Shown: positions 23,550-31,291, counted from the first letter of the stretch. The stretch: 42,985 bases of DNA from an uncultured Oscillospiraceae bacterium (GCA_910579965.1 CAJTWF010000025.1:1-42985), one strand, 5' to 3'. The notes: generated by a model from the sequence alone, not told the origin. A program made the numbers and translations.

Positions 23550-23813
23550 TCAGATGTGCTTGACCCGGTCCTTCTCCTCGGCGGCCTTGGCGTTGTTCCA
23601 ATGGCTCATGTCCCCCACCAGATAGCCGGTGATCCGGCGGATGCGGCTGAAGGGCCTGGGGGTCAGGTGGTACTGGAGATCCACGTAATCCCCGTCTATA
23701 TGGATGTCCAGCGCGTGGACGGTGCCCACAGGGTAGCGGCTGTTGGCCCGGGCCACATAGGCGTCCAGCTCCCGGTTGTCCAGCTCCCCGCCTGTCACAT
23801 TAATCTGCATCAT
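23550..23813 (-). CDS. small NrdD-like protein (glycyl-radical segment homologue)
   Basis: An 87-residue Cys-free protein. Residues 59-87 (RRITGYLVG...WNNAKAAEEKDRVKH) resemble the extreme C-terminus of anaerobic ribonucleotide reductase NrdD, which reads RRVCGYLG...FNAGKQEEVKRRVKH in the enzyme as I recall it, and where the Gly of VCGYL carries the glycyl radical. Here that Gly is Gly63, but the adjacent Cys is Thr and the zinc Cys pairs are absent. The first 58 residues (ELDNRELDAYVARA, DGDYVDLQYHL) are not recognised. The start has AGGAGGAAAACG upstream. A likely FNR-type site lies upstream, and a Crp/Fnr regulator is divergently encoded. The role is unknown; a spare glycyl-radical domain, as YfiD is for pyruvate formate-lyase, is one idea. 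Confidence 0.7.
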   Translation of the reverse strand: MMQINVTGGELDNRELDAYVARANSRYPVGTVHALDIHIDGDYVDLQYHLTPRPFSRIRRITGYLVGDMSHWNNAKAAEEKDRVKHI

Positions 23814-23876
23814 GATCGTTTTCCTCCTGAATTTTTCGCTTTCGCGTCAAATGGGCCTTTACATTTCTTTGTATAC

Positions 23877-23882
23877 AGTATA
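23877..23882 (-). promoter_or_regulatory. -10 of the small NrdD-like gene
   Basis: Minus strand TATACT preceded by TGA (extended -10). No -35 hexamer is visible; its place is taken by the palindrome at 23905-23920. The start of transcription would be near 23870. Confidence 0.55.
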
Positions 23883-23904
23883 TCATAGAGCGAAGAAGGG
23901 GATA

Positions 23905-23920
23905 TGTTGCCAGTGCAACA
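23905..23920. promoter_or_regulatory. FNR-spaced palindromic operator
   Basis: TGTTGC-CAGT-GCAACA is a perfect 6-4-6 inverted repeat. Its spacing is that of FNR/CRP-family sites (TTGAT-N4-ATCAA). It lies between a Crp/Fnr gene and the divergent NrdD-like gene. Its centre is about 42.5 bases upstream of the latter's predicted transcription start, the class II activator position. Confidence 0.65.
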
Positions 23921-24002
23921 CGCGTGAAAATTTTCTCTCTACATTTTGTGTGCTCTGACCCAAAATATACAAGATATTGAAGATGAACAGAGGAGGCGCG
24001 CT

Positions 24003-24659
24003 ATGGAGTACGGCAGTCTGGCACTCTTTTACGACATCACGGACCAGGAGGTGGAGGCGATGATCCAATGCTTCCGCATGCGCCGGTGCCGGTTTCATCC
24101 CGGACAGATCATCTGCACCTACGGCGAGAGCGCCGGGGAGGTGGGGGTGCTGGTCAGCGGGGAGGCGGAGCTGGTGCGGCTGGACTACGCGGGCAACCGT
24201 ACCATCCTGGAGCGGCTGGAGACGGGGGGCGTGTTCGGGGAGTCCCTGGCCTTCACCCCCACCCTGGGGGACTGCGTGGAGGTGGTGAGCGCCGCCGGCA
24301 GCGAGGTGCTGTTCATGGAGTACAGCCACATCATGAAGCGGTGCGAGAATGCCTGCGCCCACCACAGCAAGCTGGTGCAGAACATGTTCCGGCTGGTGGC
24401 GGAGCAGACCCGGCGGCTGAGCCAGCGGGTGGAGGTCCTCAGCCGCCGGAGCATCCGGGACAAGCTCATGTGCTGGTTCCAGCTGCGGCGGCTGGCGGCC
24501 GGCGCCGACAGCTTCACCCTGCCCTTCACCCTCAGCGCCCTGGCGGACTACATCAGCGCGGACCGCAGCGCCATGATGCGGGAGCTGAAGCGGATGAAGG
24601 AGGAGGGGCTCGTGGAGATGGACGGCCGCCGGGTGACCCTGCGGACGGGGGAGGGGTAG
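24003..24659 (+). CDS. Crp/Fnr-family transcriptional regulator
   Basis: A 218-residue regulator with an N-terminal cyclic-nucleotide-binding-type beta barrel (about 15-120; GEVGVLVSGEAELVR, GGVFGESLAF), a dimerisation helix, and a C-terminal winged helix (about 150-215; TLSALADYISADRSAMMRELKRMKEEGLV). Cys residues at 23, 29 and 37 do not match the spacing of E. coli FNR, so oxygen sensing by a 4Fe-4S cluster is not shown. The start ATG at 24003 follows GAGGAGG. It is divergent from the NrdD-like gene across a shared region with a palindromic site; control of that gene and of itself is inferred. Confidence 0.93.
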   Translation: MEYGSLALFYDITDQEVEAMIQCFRMRRCRFHPGQIICTYGESAGEVGVLVSGEAELVRLDYAGNRTILERLETGGVFGESLAFTPTLGDCVEVVSAAGSEVLFMEYSHIMKRCENACAHHSKLVQNMFRLVAEQTRRLSQRVEVLSRRSIRDKLMCWFQLRRLAAGADSFTLPFTLSALADYISADRSAMMRELKRMKEEGLVEMDGRRVTLRTGEG

Positions 24660-24682
24660 AGCCCTCCCCCTGCGGAAAAAGG

Positions 24683-24711
24683 TTGACAGCCTGAGAATTT
24701 GGGAATACTAT
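24683..24711 (+). promoter_or_regulatory. promoter upstream of mgtE
   Basis: TTGACA (24683-24688), 17-base spacer, TACTAT (24706-24711). The transcript would start near 24718, only a few bases before the next terminator hairpin. Confidence 0.65.
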
Positions 24712-24723
24712 AGAGAAAGCAGG

Positions 24724-24763
24724 CAGCCGCCATTGCGAGGACCCGGCGGCTGTTTTATTTTTT
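24724..24763 (+). terminator. terminator or attenuator between the Crp/Fnr gene and mgtE
   Basis: CAGCCGCC pairs with GGCGGCTG around a 13-base loop, then TTTTATTTTTT. It lies inside the leader of the promoter at 24683-24711 and about 80 bases before the mgtE ATG, so it either ends the Crp/Fnr message or attenuates mgtE. Confidence 0.75.
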
Positions 24764-24845
24764 CTCTTCTTTTGGGGGAACAGCAGAAAACGATTGAGAC
24801 GCGGTTTACCGCTTATGCACGCCGGAGAGGAAGGAGGGCACTGTC

Positions 24846-26225
24846 ATGATAGACCTGGAAAACGGCGTCTTTTTAGGACAGGTGGAGGATCTGGCGGCCC
24901 GGAGACGCTGGCCGGATCTGCGGGACATGCTCACCCTCCTGGAGCCGGCGGACATCGCCGCCGTGCTGGCGGAGCTGCCGGCGGACCGGCTGCCGGTGCT
25001 CTACCGCCTGCTGCCCAAGGAGCTGGCGGCGGAGGTGTTTGTGGAGATGGAGCCGGAGGAGCAGGAGGTGCTCATCAAGTCCTTCTCCGACACCGAGCTG
25101 CGGGAGGTGCTGGAGGAGCTGTACGTGGACGACACGGTGGATCTCATTGAGGAGATGCCCGCCTCGGTGGTCAAGCGGATTCTCCGCCACACGGACCCGG
25201 AGACCCGCCGCAGCGTCAACGAGATCCTCCGCTATCCGGAGGACTCCGCCGGGTCCATCATGACCACGGAGTTTGTGGATCTGAAGCGGGACATGACCGT
25301 GTCCGACGCCATCAAGCGCATCCGCCGCACAGGCTCCGACAAGGAGACCATCAACATCTGCTATGTCACCGATCCCAGCCGCCATCTCCTGGGCCTGGTG
25401 TCCATCCGCACCCTGGTCCTGGCGGACGAGGAGGACATCATTGAGGACATCATGGAGACCAACATCATCTCGGCCGCCACCATGGACGACAAGGAGGACG
25501 TGGCCCAGGACCTGAGCCGGTACGACTTCCTGGCCATGCCGGTGGTGGACAAGGAGAGCCGGCTGGTGGGCATTGTCACCATCGACGACGCCATCGACGT
25601 TATGGAGGAGGAGGCCACGGAGGACTTTGAGCTCATGGCCGCCATCACCCCCACGGACAAGCCCTATCTCCGGACCGGGGTGTGGGAGACGGTGAAGAGC
25701 CGCCTGCCCTGGCTGATGCTGCTGATGCTGTCCGCCACCTTTACGGGCATCGTCATCTCCAGCTTTGAGGACTCCCTGGCCGTGTGCTCGGTGCTCATCG
25801 GGTTCATCCCCATGCTCATGGGCACGGGGGGCAACTGCGGCAACCAGTCCAGCGTGGCTGTGATCCGCGGGCTGAGCCTGAACGAGATCGGCTTCAGCGA
25901 TCTGCTCAGCGTGGTGTGGAAGGAGAGCCGGGTGGCCCTGGTGTGCGGGGCCCTCCTCTCCTGCGCCAACTTTGTCAAGCTGCTGGCGGTGGACCGCTGG
26001 CTGATGCAGAACGCGGAGGTGACCACCCTGGTGGCCCTGGTGATCTGCCTGACCCTCATGTGCACGGTGTTCTGCGCCAAGGTGGTGGGGTGTCTGCTGC
26101 CCCTGCTGGCGGAGAAGATCGGTCTGGACCCGGCGGTGATGGCCGCCCCCTTTATCAGCACCATTGTGGATGTTCTGAGCCTGCTGATCTACTTCCAGTT
26201 CGCCATGGCCCTGCTGGGGCTGTAG
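24846..26225 (+). CDS. mgtE: MgtE-family magnesium transporter
   Basis: MgtE is a dimeric, Mg2+-gated channel. The 459-residue protein has the helical N domain (about 15-115; LLEPADIAAVLAELPADR), two CBS domains (about 140-265; IMTTEFVDLKRDMTVSDAI, MPVVDKESRLVGIVTIDDAIDV) and five C-terminal membrane helices (from ~290) including the GTGGNCGNQSS pore region and PxxSTIVD. Length is typical. GGAAGGAGG precedes the ATG. No M-box-like magnesium riboswitch was seen; the leader instead carries a simple terminator hairpin. Confidence 0.97.
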   Translation: MIDLENGVFLGQVEDLAARRRWPDLRDMLTLLEPADIAAVLAELPADRLPVLYRLLPKELAAEVFVEMEPEEQEVLIKSFSDTELREVLEELYVDDTVDLIEEMPASVVKRILRHTDPETRRSVNEILRYPEDSAGSIMTTEFVDLKRDMTVSDAIKRIRRTGSDKETINICYVTDPSRHLLGLVSIRTLVLADEEDIIEDIMETNIISAATMDDKEDVAQDLSRYDFLAMPVVDKESRLVGIVTIDDAIDVMEEEATEDFELMAAITPTDKPYLRTGVWETVKSRLPWLMLLMLSATFTGIVISSFEDSLAVCSVLIGFIPMLMGTGGNCGNQSSVAVIRGLSLNEIGFSDLLSVVWKESRVALVCGALLSCANFVKLLAVDRWLMQNAEVTTLVALVICLTLMCTVFCAKVVGCLLPLLAEKIGLDPAVMAAPFISTIVDVLSLLIYFQFAMALLGL

Positions 26226-26334
26226 CAGGTCCCCGCCTCCGGGGGCCATACGAGTGGTGCGCTTTGCCTTTGAGGACGGTATGTGCCGGCAGATACAGCC
26301 ATATAATCTGTTTGCGCCGGGAGGTGCGGAATAA

Positions 26335-26883
26335 ATGTCAGAGGGAATAACCATGAGAAAGTGGTGGGGACATCTGAAAACCATCACCGCCCACAAGGCG
26401 CGGGTGATGGGCCTGTGCTTCCGGGTGGGGCTGTACCGTCAGGGCCTGCTCCACGATCTGAGCAAATATGGGCCCAGGGAGTTTCTGGTGGGGGCGCGGT
26501 ACTTCCAGGGGGACCGCAGCCCCAACGAGGCGGAGCGGCTGGCCACCGGCGTGTCCTCCGCCTGGCTCCACCACAAGGGCCGCAACAAGCACCACCTGGA
26601 GTACTGGATCGACTATGACCCGGCGCTGGACCACCGCATGGGCGGCATGGAGATGCCGGTGCGGTACGTGGTGGAGATGTTCTGCGACCGGGTGGCGGCC
26701 AGCCAGACCTACCAGAAGGAGCGCTACACCGACGCCTCCGCGTGGGAGTACTACGCCCACAGCCAGGACCACTACATCCTCCACCCCAAGACCCGCGCCC
26801 TGCTGGAGCGCCTGCTGCTGATGCTGCGGGACGAGGGGGAGGAGCGCACCCTGGCGTATATCCGCCGCCAGGTGCTGCGATAG
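26335..26883 (+). CDS. DUF5662 family protein
   Basis: A 182-residue soluble protein of unknown function with the DUF5662 blocks WGHLKTITAHKARVM, GLYRQGLLHDLSKYGPREF and SSAWLHHKGRNKHHLEYWIDYD. The conserved HD in LLHDLSKY and clustered His (LHHKGRNKHH) suggest an HD-like metal site, but no activity is known to me. GGGAGG precedes the first ATG (26335); a second ATG six codons later also has GAGGG and could be the start. It lies 109 bases after mgtE and may be cotranscribed with it. Confidence 0.85.
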   Translation: MSEGITMRKWWGHLKTITAHKARVMGLCFRVGLYRQGLLHDLSKYGPREFLVGARYFQGDRSPNEAERLATGVSSAWLHHKGRNKHHLEYWIDYDPALDHRMGGMEMPVRYVVEMFCDRVAASQTYQKERYTDASAWEYYAHSQDHYILHPKTRALLERLLLMLRDEGEERTLAYIRRQVLR

Positions 26884-26977
26884 AAAATTGCAGGAAGAAT
26901 AGGTATTCTTGCCGGATTTTGCCGAAATAAGGCAGCCAATTCCCCTGTATACGGACAGAGCCTTTCTCCCCGCAGCA

Positions 26978-27016
26978 ATGCCCCCGCCGGGTTCTCCTCC
27001 GGCGGGGGCATTTTTC
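26978..27016 (+). terminator. terminator after the DUF5662 gene
   Basis: ATGCCCCCGCCGG pairs with CCGGCGGGGGCAT (13 bp), then TTTTTC. Confidence 0.9.
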
Positions 27017-27087
27017 ATATTTTTGCTGCTGAAAGAGCGAAGAAACTGGAGAGAATAGGAATTCCTGTCGAAATTTGGTCCGTCCGG

Positions 27088-27684
27088 CTACATGGAGAAC
27101 ACCACGCCCGCAACGGCGGAGGCCAGGATAAAGAGGATGGGGTGGAGTCCCTTGGTCTGCTTGACCTTGTTGGTGAGGGTCCACAGCACGGCGGCCAGAA
27201 TCCAGCCCTTCCAGTTGAAAAATGCCAGGCTGAATCCCTGGTCCAGGGTCTCCGCAAAGAACAGGTTGGATACCACCACCGACAGCCCTGCCGCCGCGAT
27301 CAGACCTGTGGAGGCAGGCCGCAGGCCGTAGAAGGCGTTCTCCACATACCGGTTGTTCCGGAAGCTCTTGAGGAAGGAGGCGATGATTAAGATGATGATG
27401 ATGGAGGGGGTCACCAGTCCGAGGGTGGCCACAGCGGCCCCCAGGACGGCGGCGGGCACGCCGCCCACGCTGCCGCCGGTGACGTAGCCCACATAGGTGG
27501 CCATGTTCACGCCAATGGGGCCCGGCGTGGACTCGCCCACGGCGATCATGTTGGCAATGTCGTTGCGGGTGAACCAGCCCGTGGCGTCGGCCATGTTGTA
27601 CAGGAAGGGGATGGTGGCCATGCCGCCGCCTACGGCGAACAGGCCCGTTTTAAAGAACTCCCAGAACAGACGCAGATACAGCAT
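27088..27684 (-). CDS. chromate transporter family protein, second half
   Basis: A 198-residue membrane protein of the short-chain CHR family, which works as a pair of half-size subunits. Motifs are FKTGLFAVGGGMATIPFL and GESTPGPIGVNMATYVG (the proline-Gly-Pro-Ile block of ChrA). Proven members export chromate; in gut anaerobes the real substrate is often unknown. The ATG overlaps the stop of the partner gene (TGATG), and GGGGGTG lies 8-9 bases upstream. A GTG one codon earlier is also possible. Confidence 0.9.
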   Translation of the reverse strand: MLYLRLFWEFFKTGLFAVGGGMATIPFLYNMADATGWFTRNDIANMIAVGESTPGPIGVNMATYVGYVTGGSVGGVPAAVLGAAVATLGLVTPSIIIILIIASFLKSFRNNRYVENAFYGLRPASTGLIAAAGLSVVVSNLFFAETLDQGFSLAFFNWKGWILAAVLWTLTNKVKQTKGLHPILFILASAVAGVVFSM

Positions 27685-28223
27685 CACTTCTTCACCCCCA
27701 TATTCTTCAGGGCAATGCCCACCACCGCCGCGGCCAGCACAAACAGCACCGGGCTCAGGGGCGTCAAGTAGCTGCCCAGGGCCACCGCCAGAAATACCAG
27801 CAGGGTGGGCCCGTCAATGACCGCCTTCTTGTACAGCTTCACCACCGCGTTCAGGATCAGAATGCACACGCAGACCCGCACGCCGCCGAAGGCGTGCTGC
27901 ACCCAGGCCAGGTGGGAAAAGGTGGTAATCACCCCCGCCAGCAGGGAGATGATGACCAGGGAGGGGAACACCACCCCCAGGGTGGCCAGGATGCCGCCCG
28001 CAATGCCCCGCTGCTTCTGACCGATGAAGGTGGCTGTGTTCACGGCGATGACGCCCGGGGTGCACTGGCCGATGGCAAAGTAGTCCATCAGCTCCTCCTC
28101 CGTGGCCCAGCCCTTGTTGTCCACCACCTCCCGCTGGAGGATGGGCAGCATGGCGTAGCCGCCGCCGAAGGTCATCACCCCCACCTTGGCGAAGGTGATG
28201 AACAGATCAGGATAGATGCTCAT
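27684..28223 (-). CDS. chromate transporter family protein, first half
   Basis: A 179-residue CHR-family half transporter: FAKVGVMTFGGGYAMLPILQREVV and IGQCTPGVIAVNTATFIG. It pairs with the overlapping downstream gene. The start ATG has AGAAGGAG upstream. The gene begins 57 bases after birA and may be in the same transcript. About six membrane helices are visible. Confidence 0.92.
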   Translation of the reverse strand: MSIYPDLFITFAKVGVMTFGGGYAMLPILQREVVDNKGWATEEELMDYFAIGQCTPGVIAVNTATFIGQKQRGIAGGILATLGVVFPSLVIISLLAGVITTFSHLAWVQHAFGGVRVCVCILILNAVVKLYKKAVIDGPTLLVFLAVALGSYLTPLSPVLFVLAAAVVGIALKNMGVKK

Positions 28224-28280
28224 AGTTGGCTCCTTCTATTAAATAGTCGTTAAAATCTCCGATGCGGGCACCGGGGGCCG

Positions 28281-29267
28281 TCACTCCGTATAGCCGTACA
28301 GCCCCCGCACCGACACCTCGCCGGTGCGCAGCGTGGTGGTGGAGCCGTCCTCCAGCCGCACCACCAGACCGAACTGTCCGTCCACGTCCAACGCCTGGGC
28401 CCGGACCTGCCGGTCCGTCCACAGCAGGCGCACCGGCTTGCCCAGGGTGACGCACCGGCTGCGGTACTCCTCCACCCAGCCGGTGAGATCCCCTCCCAGG
28501 CTGTCGGAGAGGCGGTAGAGCTCCTCGATCATGGCCGCCGCCAGGGCCGGCCGGGACACGGCATGCCCCTCCTGGGCCAGAGAGGTGGCCATTTTCGACA
28601 CCTCGGGCCCGAAGTCCTCCGCCGTGTGGCTCACGTTGACCCCCGCCCCGATGACCAGGGACTGGGTCATCTGCGTCTCCCCCTCCAGGGCCATCTCCGT
28701 GAGGATGCCGCACAGCTTCCGGTCCCCCAGCACCAGATCGTTGGTCCACTTGATCCCCGGGCAGACCCCCGCCGTCCGCTCCACGGCCCGGGACACCGCC
28801 ACCGCGGTCATGCCCGTCACGCCCAGCAGATCCCCCGGCGGCAGGTGGGGCCGCAGCAGCACGGACAGGTAAACCCCCTTGCCCGGCGGCGACTGAAAGG
28901 AGCGGGTCATCCGCCCCCGGCCGCCGCTCTGGCTGTTGGCCACCGCCACCGTGCCGCCGGGCGCGCCCGAGAGGGCCTCCCGCTTGAGATAGGAGTTGGT
29001 GGAGTCGATCTCCTCCAGACACCGCAGATCCGGGCAGGGTACGGAGAGGTACCGCCGCACCTCCCGCTCCGCCAGCACGTCCGGCGCGAAGGTCAGCCGG
29101 TAGCCCAGCCCCGGCCGGGCCTCCACGGTGTATCCGTCCCGCCGCAGCGCGTCGATGGCCTTCCACACCGCGGCCCTGCTGATGCCCAGCCTCCGGCTGA
29201 GCTCCTGGCCGGAGAAAAACGACTCCGGCCGCTCCCGGAGCAGCTGATAGATCCGCTCTCTGCTCAT
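28281..29267 (-). CDS. birA: biotin operon repressor / biotin-protein ligase
   Basis: A 328-residue bifunctional BirA: an N-terminal winged helix (1-60; SGQELSRRLGISRAAVWKAIDALRRDGY) and a ligase domain with STNSYLKREA, the nucleotide loop GGRGRM (115-120), GKGVYLSVLLRP and KWTNDLVLGDRKLCGIL, then a C-terminal SH3-like domain. It activates biotin with ATP, attaches it to carboxylases and represses biotin genes. The ATG at 29267 follows GGGAG; 14 further open codons upstream lie in the leader. It is divergent from lexA. Confidence 0.96.
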   Translation of the reverse strand: MSRERIYQLLRERPESFFSGQELSRRLGISRAAVWKAIDALRRDGYTVEARPGLGYRLTFAPDVLAEREVRRYLSVPCPDLRCLEEIDSTNSYLKREALSGAPGGTVAVANSQSGGRGRMTRSFQSPPGKGVYLSVLLRPHLPPGDLLGVTGMTAVAVSRAVERTAGVCPGIKWTNDLVLGDRKLCGILTEMALEGETQMTQSLVIGAGVNVSHTAEDFGPEVSKMATSLAQEGHAVSRPALAAAMIEELYRLSDSLGGDLTGWVEEYRSRCVTLGKPVRLLWTDRQVRAQALDVDGQFGLVVRLEDGSTTTLRTGEVSVRGLYGYTE

Positions 29268-29299
29268 TTCGCGCTCCCACACCCTTCCGTTTTTTCCAT

Positions 29300-29328
29300 A
29301 GTATAACATTTCCCCTGCGGCTTGTAAA
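29300..29328 (-). promoter_or_regulatory. birA promoter
   Basis: Minus strand TTTACA (29323-29328), 17-base spacer, TATACT (29300-29305). No BirA operator was recognised. Confidence 0.7.
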
Positions 29329-29374
29329 CCTCAAAAAAGAGGAGGCGCGGCGCATAAAAATTTCCGCAAAATAC

Positions 29375-29414
29375 AAGAACAGGCGTTGCAATTTACGGAA
29401 ACCTGTGCTACAAT
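29375..29414 (+). promoter_or_regulatory. lexA promoter with overlapping SOS box
   Basis: TTGCAA (29385-29390), 18-base spacer, TACAAT (29409-29414). The sequence GAACAGGCGTT (29376-29386) fits the Gram-positive LexA box core GAAC-N4-GTT and overlaps the -35, as expected of autoregulation. Confidence 0.7.
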
Positions 29415-29454
29415 GGAGGCAGTATGGAAACCAGGAGAGTTTGGAGGGCTGACG

Positions 29455-30045
29455 ATGCCGAAGAAAACCCAGATGACAGAGCAGATTTACAACTATCTCA
29501 AGACGGTGATCCCCCAGCAGGGGTATGCCCCCTCTGTGCGGGAGATCTGCGAGGCCGTGGGGCTGAAGTCCCCCTCCACGGTCCACTTCCACCTCAAGCG
29601 GCTCCAGGAGCAGGGCCTCATTGAAAAGGGGGACTTCAAGGGCCGGGCCATTGTGCTGGTGGACACCCAGGAGAAAAACCGCATCCCGATCCTGGGCAAT
29701 GTGGCCGCCGGCGCACCCATCCTGGCCCAGGAGTGCATTGAAGACTATCTGACCTTTGACTGCGGCGGGCAGGAGGCGGACTACTTCGCCCTGCGGGTGC
29801 GGGGGGAGTCCATGCTGGGCGCAGGCATCCTGCCCGACGATCTGGTGGTGGTCCGCCGGCAGCAGTCCGCCTCCAGCGGGGAGATCGTGGTGGCGCTGCT
29901 GGGGGACGAGGCCACGGTCAAGCGTCTCTCCCACCGGAACGGCGGAGTGTGGCTGCTGCCGGAGAACGACGCCTTCCAGCCCATCGACGGCCGCAACGCC
30001 CTGGTGCTGGGCAAGGTGACGGCGGTGGTGCGTCAGTACAGCTGA
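29455..30045 (+). CDS. lexA: SOS response repressor LexA
   Basis: A 196-residue LexA: N-terminal winged helix (1-65; APSVREICEAVGLKSPSTVHFHLKRL) and a self-cleaving S24 peptidase domain with the Ala85-Gly86 cleavage site (VAAGAP), catalytic Ser119 (RGESM) and Lys156 (EATVKRL). RecA filaments trigger its self-cleavage after DNA damage. The ATG follows GGAGGG; open codons upstream are leader. A LexA box overlaps its own promoter. Confidence 0.97.
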   Translation: MPKKTQMTEQIYNYLKTVIPQQGYAPSVREICEAVGLKSPSTVHFHLKRLQEQGLIEKGDFKGRAIVLVDTQEKNRIPILGNVAAGAPILAQECIEDYLTFDCGGQEADYFALRVRGESMLGAGILPDDLVVVRRQQSASSGEIVVALLGDEATVKRLSHRNGGVWLLPENDAFQPIDGRNALVLGKVTAVVRQYS

Positions 30046-30084
30046 CAGGGCCGCGCCGGACGCACCAGTCTATGATCGCGGCCA

Positions 30085-30118
30085 GAGACGGCGCGCAGCA
30101 TCCGCTGTGCGCCGTCTC
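30085..30118 (+). terminator. strong hairpin after lexA, probable terminator
   Basis: GAGACGGCGCGCAGC pairs with GCTGTGCGCCGTCTC (15 bp, one G-T) around ATCC. Only a weak T stretch (GCTGTTTG) follows, so termination may be inefficient. Confidence 0.5.
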
Positions 30119-30161
30119 GCTGTTTGCCGGCGAATTGTATTTCTCTATCAATCGCACAGGG

Positions 30162-30208
30162 GATATTTGTAATATCAATTTCACAAAAAACCCTTTTGCC
30201 GATATACT
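30162..30208 (+). promoter_or_regulatory. selD promoter with upstream inverted repeat
   Basis: TTTCAC (30179-30184), 18-base spacer, TATACT (30203-30208). Directly upstream is the inverted repeat GATATT-TGT-AATATC (30162-30176), a possible regulator site or AT-rich UP element. Confidence 0.5.
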
Positions 30209-30259
30209 ACAGGAGACGGGGCGGCAGGGCCCCAACGCTTCACGGGAAAGAGAGGACAT

Positions 30260-31291
30260 ATGGAGGAAAAGATTGTATTTTGCAAGGGCGGGGGCTGCAC
30301 GGCCAAGCTGGGCGCGGGCATCCTCCAGCGGGTGCTGGACCGCCTGCCCAGGGGACCCTTGGACAGGGATCTGCTGGTGGGCTTTGACAGCAAGGACGAC
30401 GCCGCTGTCTACCGGGTGACGGACGATATCGCCATTGTGCAGACCCTGGACTTCTTCCCGCCCATGGTGGACGATCCCTACACCTTCGGCCGCATCGCCG
30501 CCGCCAACGCCCTCAGCGACGTATACGCCATGGGCGGCGAGGTGAAGACGGCGCTGAACATCGTCTGCTTCCCGGAGAAGATGGACCTCAACGTGCTGGG
30601 CGAGATCATGCGGGGCGGCTCGGAGAAGGTGATCGAGGCCGGCGGAACCCTGGCCGGCGGCCACTCTATCGCGGACAGCGACGTGAAGTACGGCCTGTCC
30701 GTCACCGGCATTGTCCACCCGGACCGGATCTACCACAACAACGGCGGCCGGGCGGGGGACAAGCTGATCCTCACCAAGCCTCTGGGCGTGGGCATCGTGT
30801 GCACCGCGGCCCGGGTGGGCGAGGCCTCCCGGGAGGCCCTGGACGCGGCGGTGGCGTCCATGACCACATTAAATAAGTACGCCGCCGCCTGCTGCCGCCG
30901 CTATGACGTCCACGCCTGCACGGACGTGACCGGGTTCAGCTTCCTGGGCCACCTCCACGAGATGATGGACGGCCGGCTGTCCTGCCATATCCACGCGCCG
31001 TCGGTGCCGGTGATCCCCCAGGCGCTCGAATACGCGGACGAGTTCCTCCTCACGGCGGCGGCCCAGCGCAACCGGAACCACACCGGGCCCTTTGTCCGCT
31101 TCGACGGCGTTCCCTTCGCCATGGAGGAGGTCCTCTTTGATCCCCAGACCTCCGGCGGCCTGCTGGTGGCCCTGGGCGCGGCGGAGGCGGAGGACCTGCT
31201 GGCGGAGCTGCGGTCCGCCGGCGCAGCGGCGGCTGTGGTGGGCGAGATCCTGGAGCGGCAGGAGCCGGAGATCCTGGTAACAACAGACTGA
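30260..31291 (+). CDS. selD: selenide, water dikinase (selenophosphate synthetase)
   Basis: SelD makes selenophosphate from selenide and ATP, the selenium donor for selenocysteine, selenouridine and some selenium cofactors. The 343-residue protein keeps the essential residues: Cys13 (GGGCTAK; a plain Cys codon, not UGA) and Lys16, then DDAAVY, QTLDFFPPMVDDPYTFGRIAAANALSDVYAMGG and DVTGFSFLGHL. GAGAGGAC precedes the ATG. It is the first gene of the selenium-linked cluster, but is separated from yedF by 268 bases that hold a miniature element and an AT-rich hairpin. SelA, SelB and SelU are not in the window, so the fate of the selenophosphate is open. Confidence 0.96.
   Translation: MEEKIVFCKGGGCTAKLGAGILQRVLDRLPRGPLDRDLLVGFDSKDDAAVYRVTDDIAIVQTLDFFPPMVDDPYTFGRIAAANALSDVYAMGGEVKTALNIVCFPEKMDLNVLGEIMRGGSEKVIEAGGTLAGGHSIADSDVKYGLSVTGIVHPDRIYHNNGGRAGDKLILTKPLGVGIVCTAARVGEASREALDAAVASMTTLNKYAAACCRRYDVHACTDVTGFSFLGHLHEMMDGRLSCHIHAPSVPVIPQALEYADEFLLTAAAQRNRNHTGPFVRFDGVPFAMEEVLFDPQTSGGLLVALGAAEAEDLLAELRSAGAAAAVVGEILERQEPEILVTTD

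Noticed and set aside
24003..24659. 4Fe-4S oxygen sensor (true FNR) assignment for the Crp/Fnr regulator
   Set aside because: The cysteines do not follow the E. coli FNR spacing, so only the family name is given.
24660..24845. M-box magnesium riboswitch upstream of mgtE
   Set aside because: The leader is too short and shows only one simple terminator stem.
24873..26396. A 507-codon open frame on the minus strand opposite mgtE
   Set aside because: It is rich in His, Gly, Val and Gln from reverse reading of high-GC codons, has no ribosome-binding site or family motif, and mgtE on the plus strand is complete.
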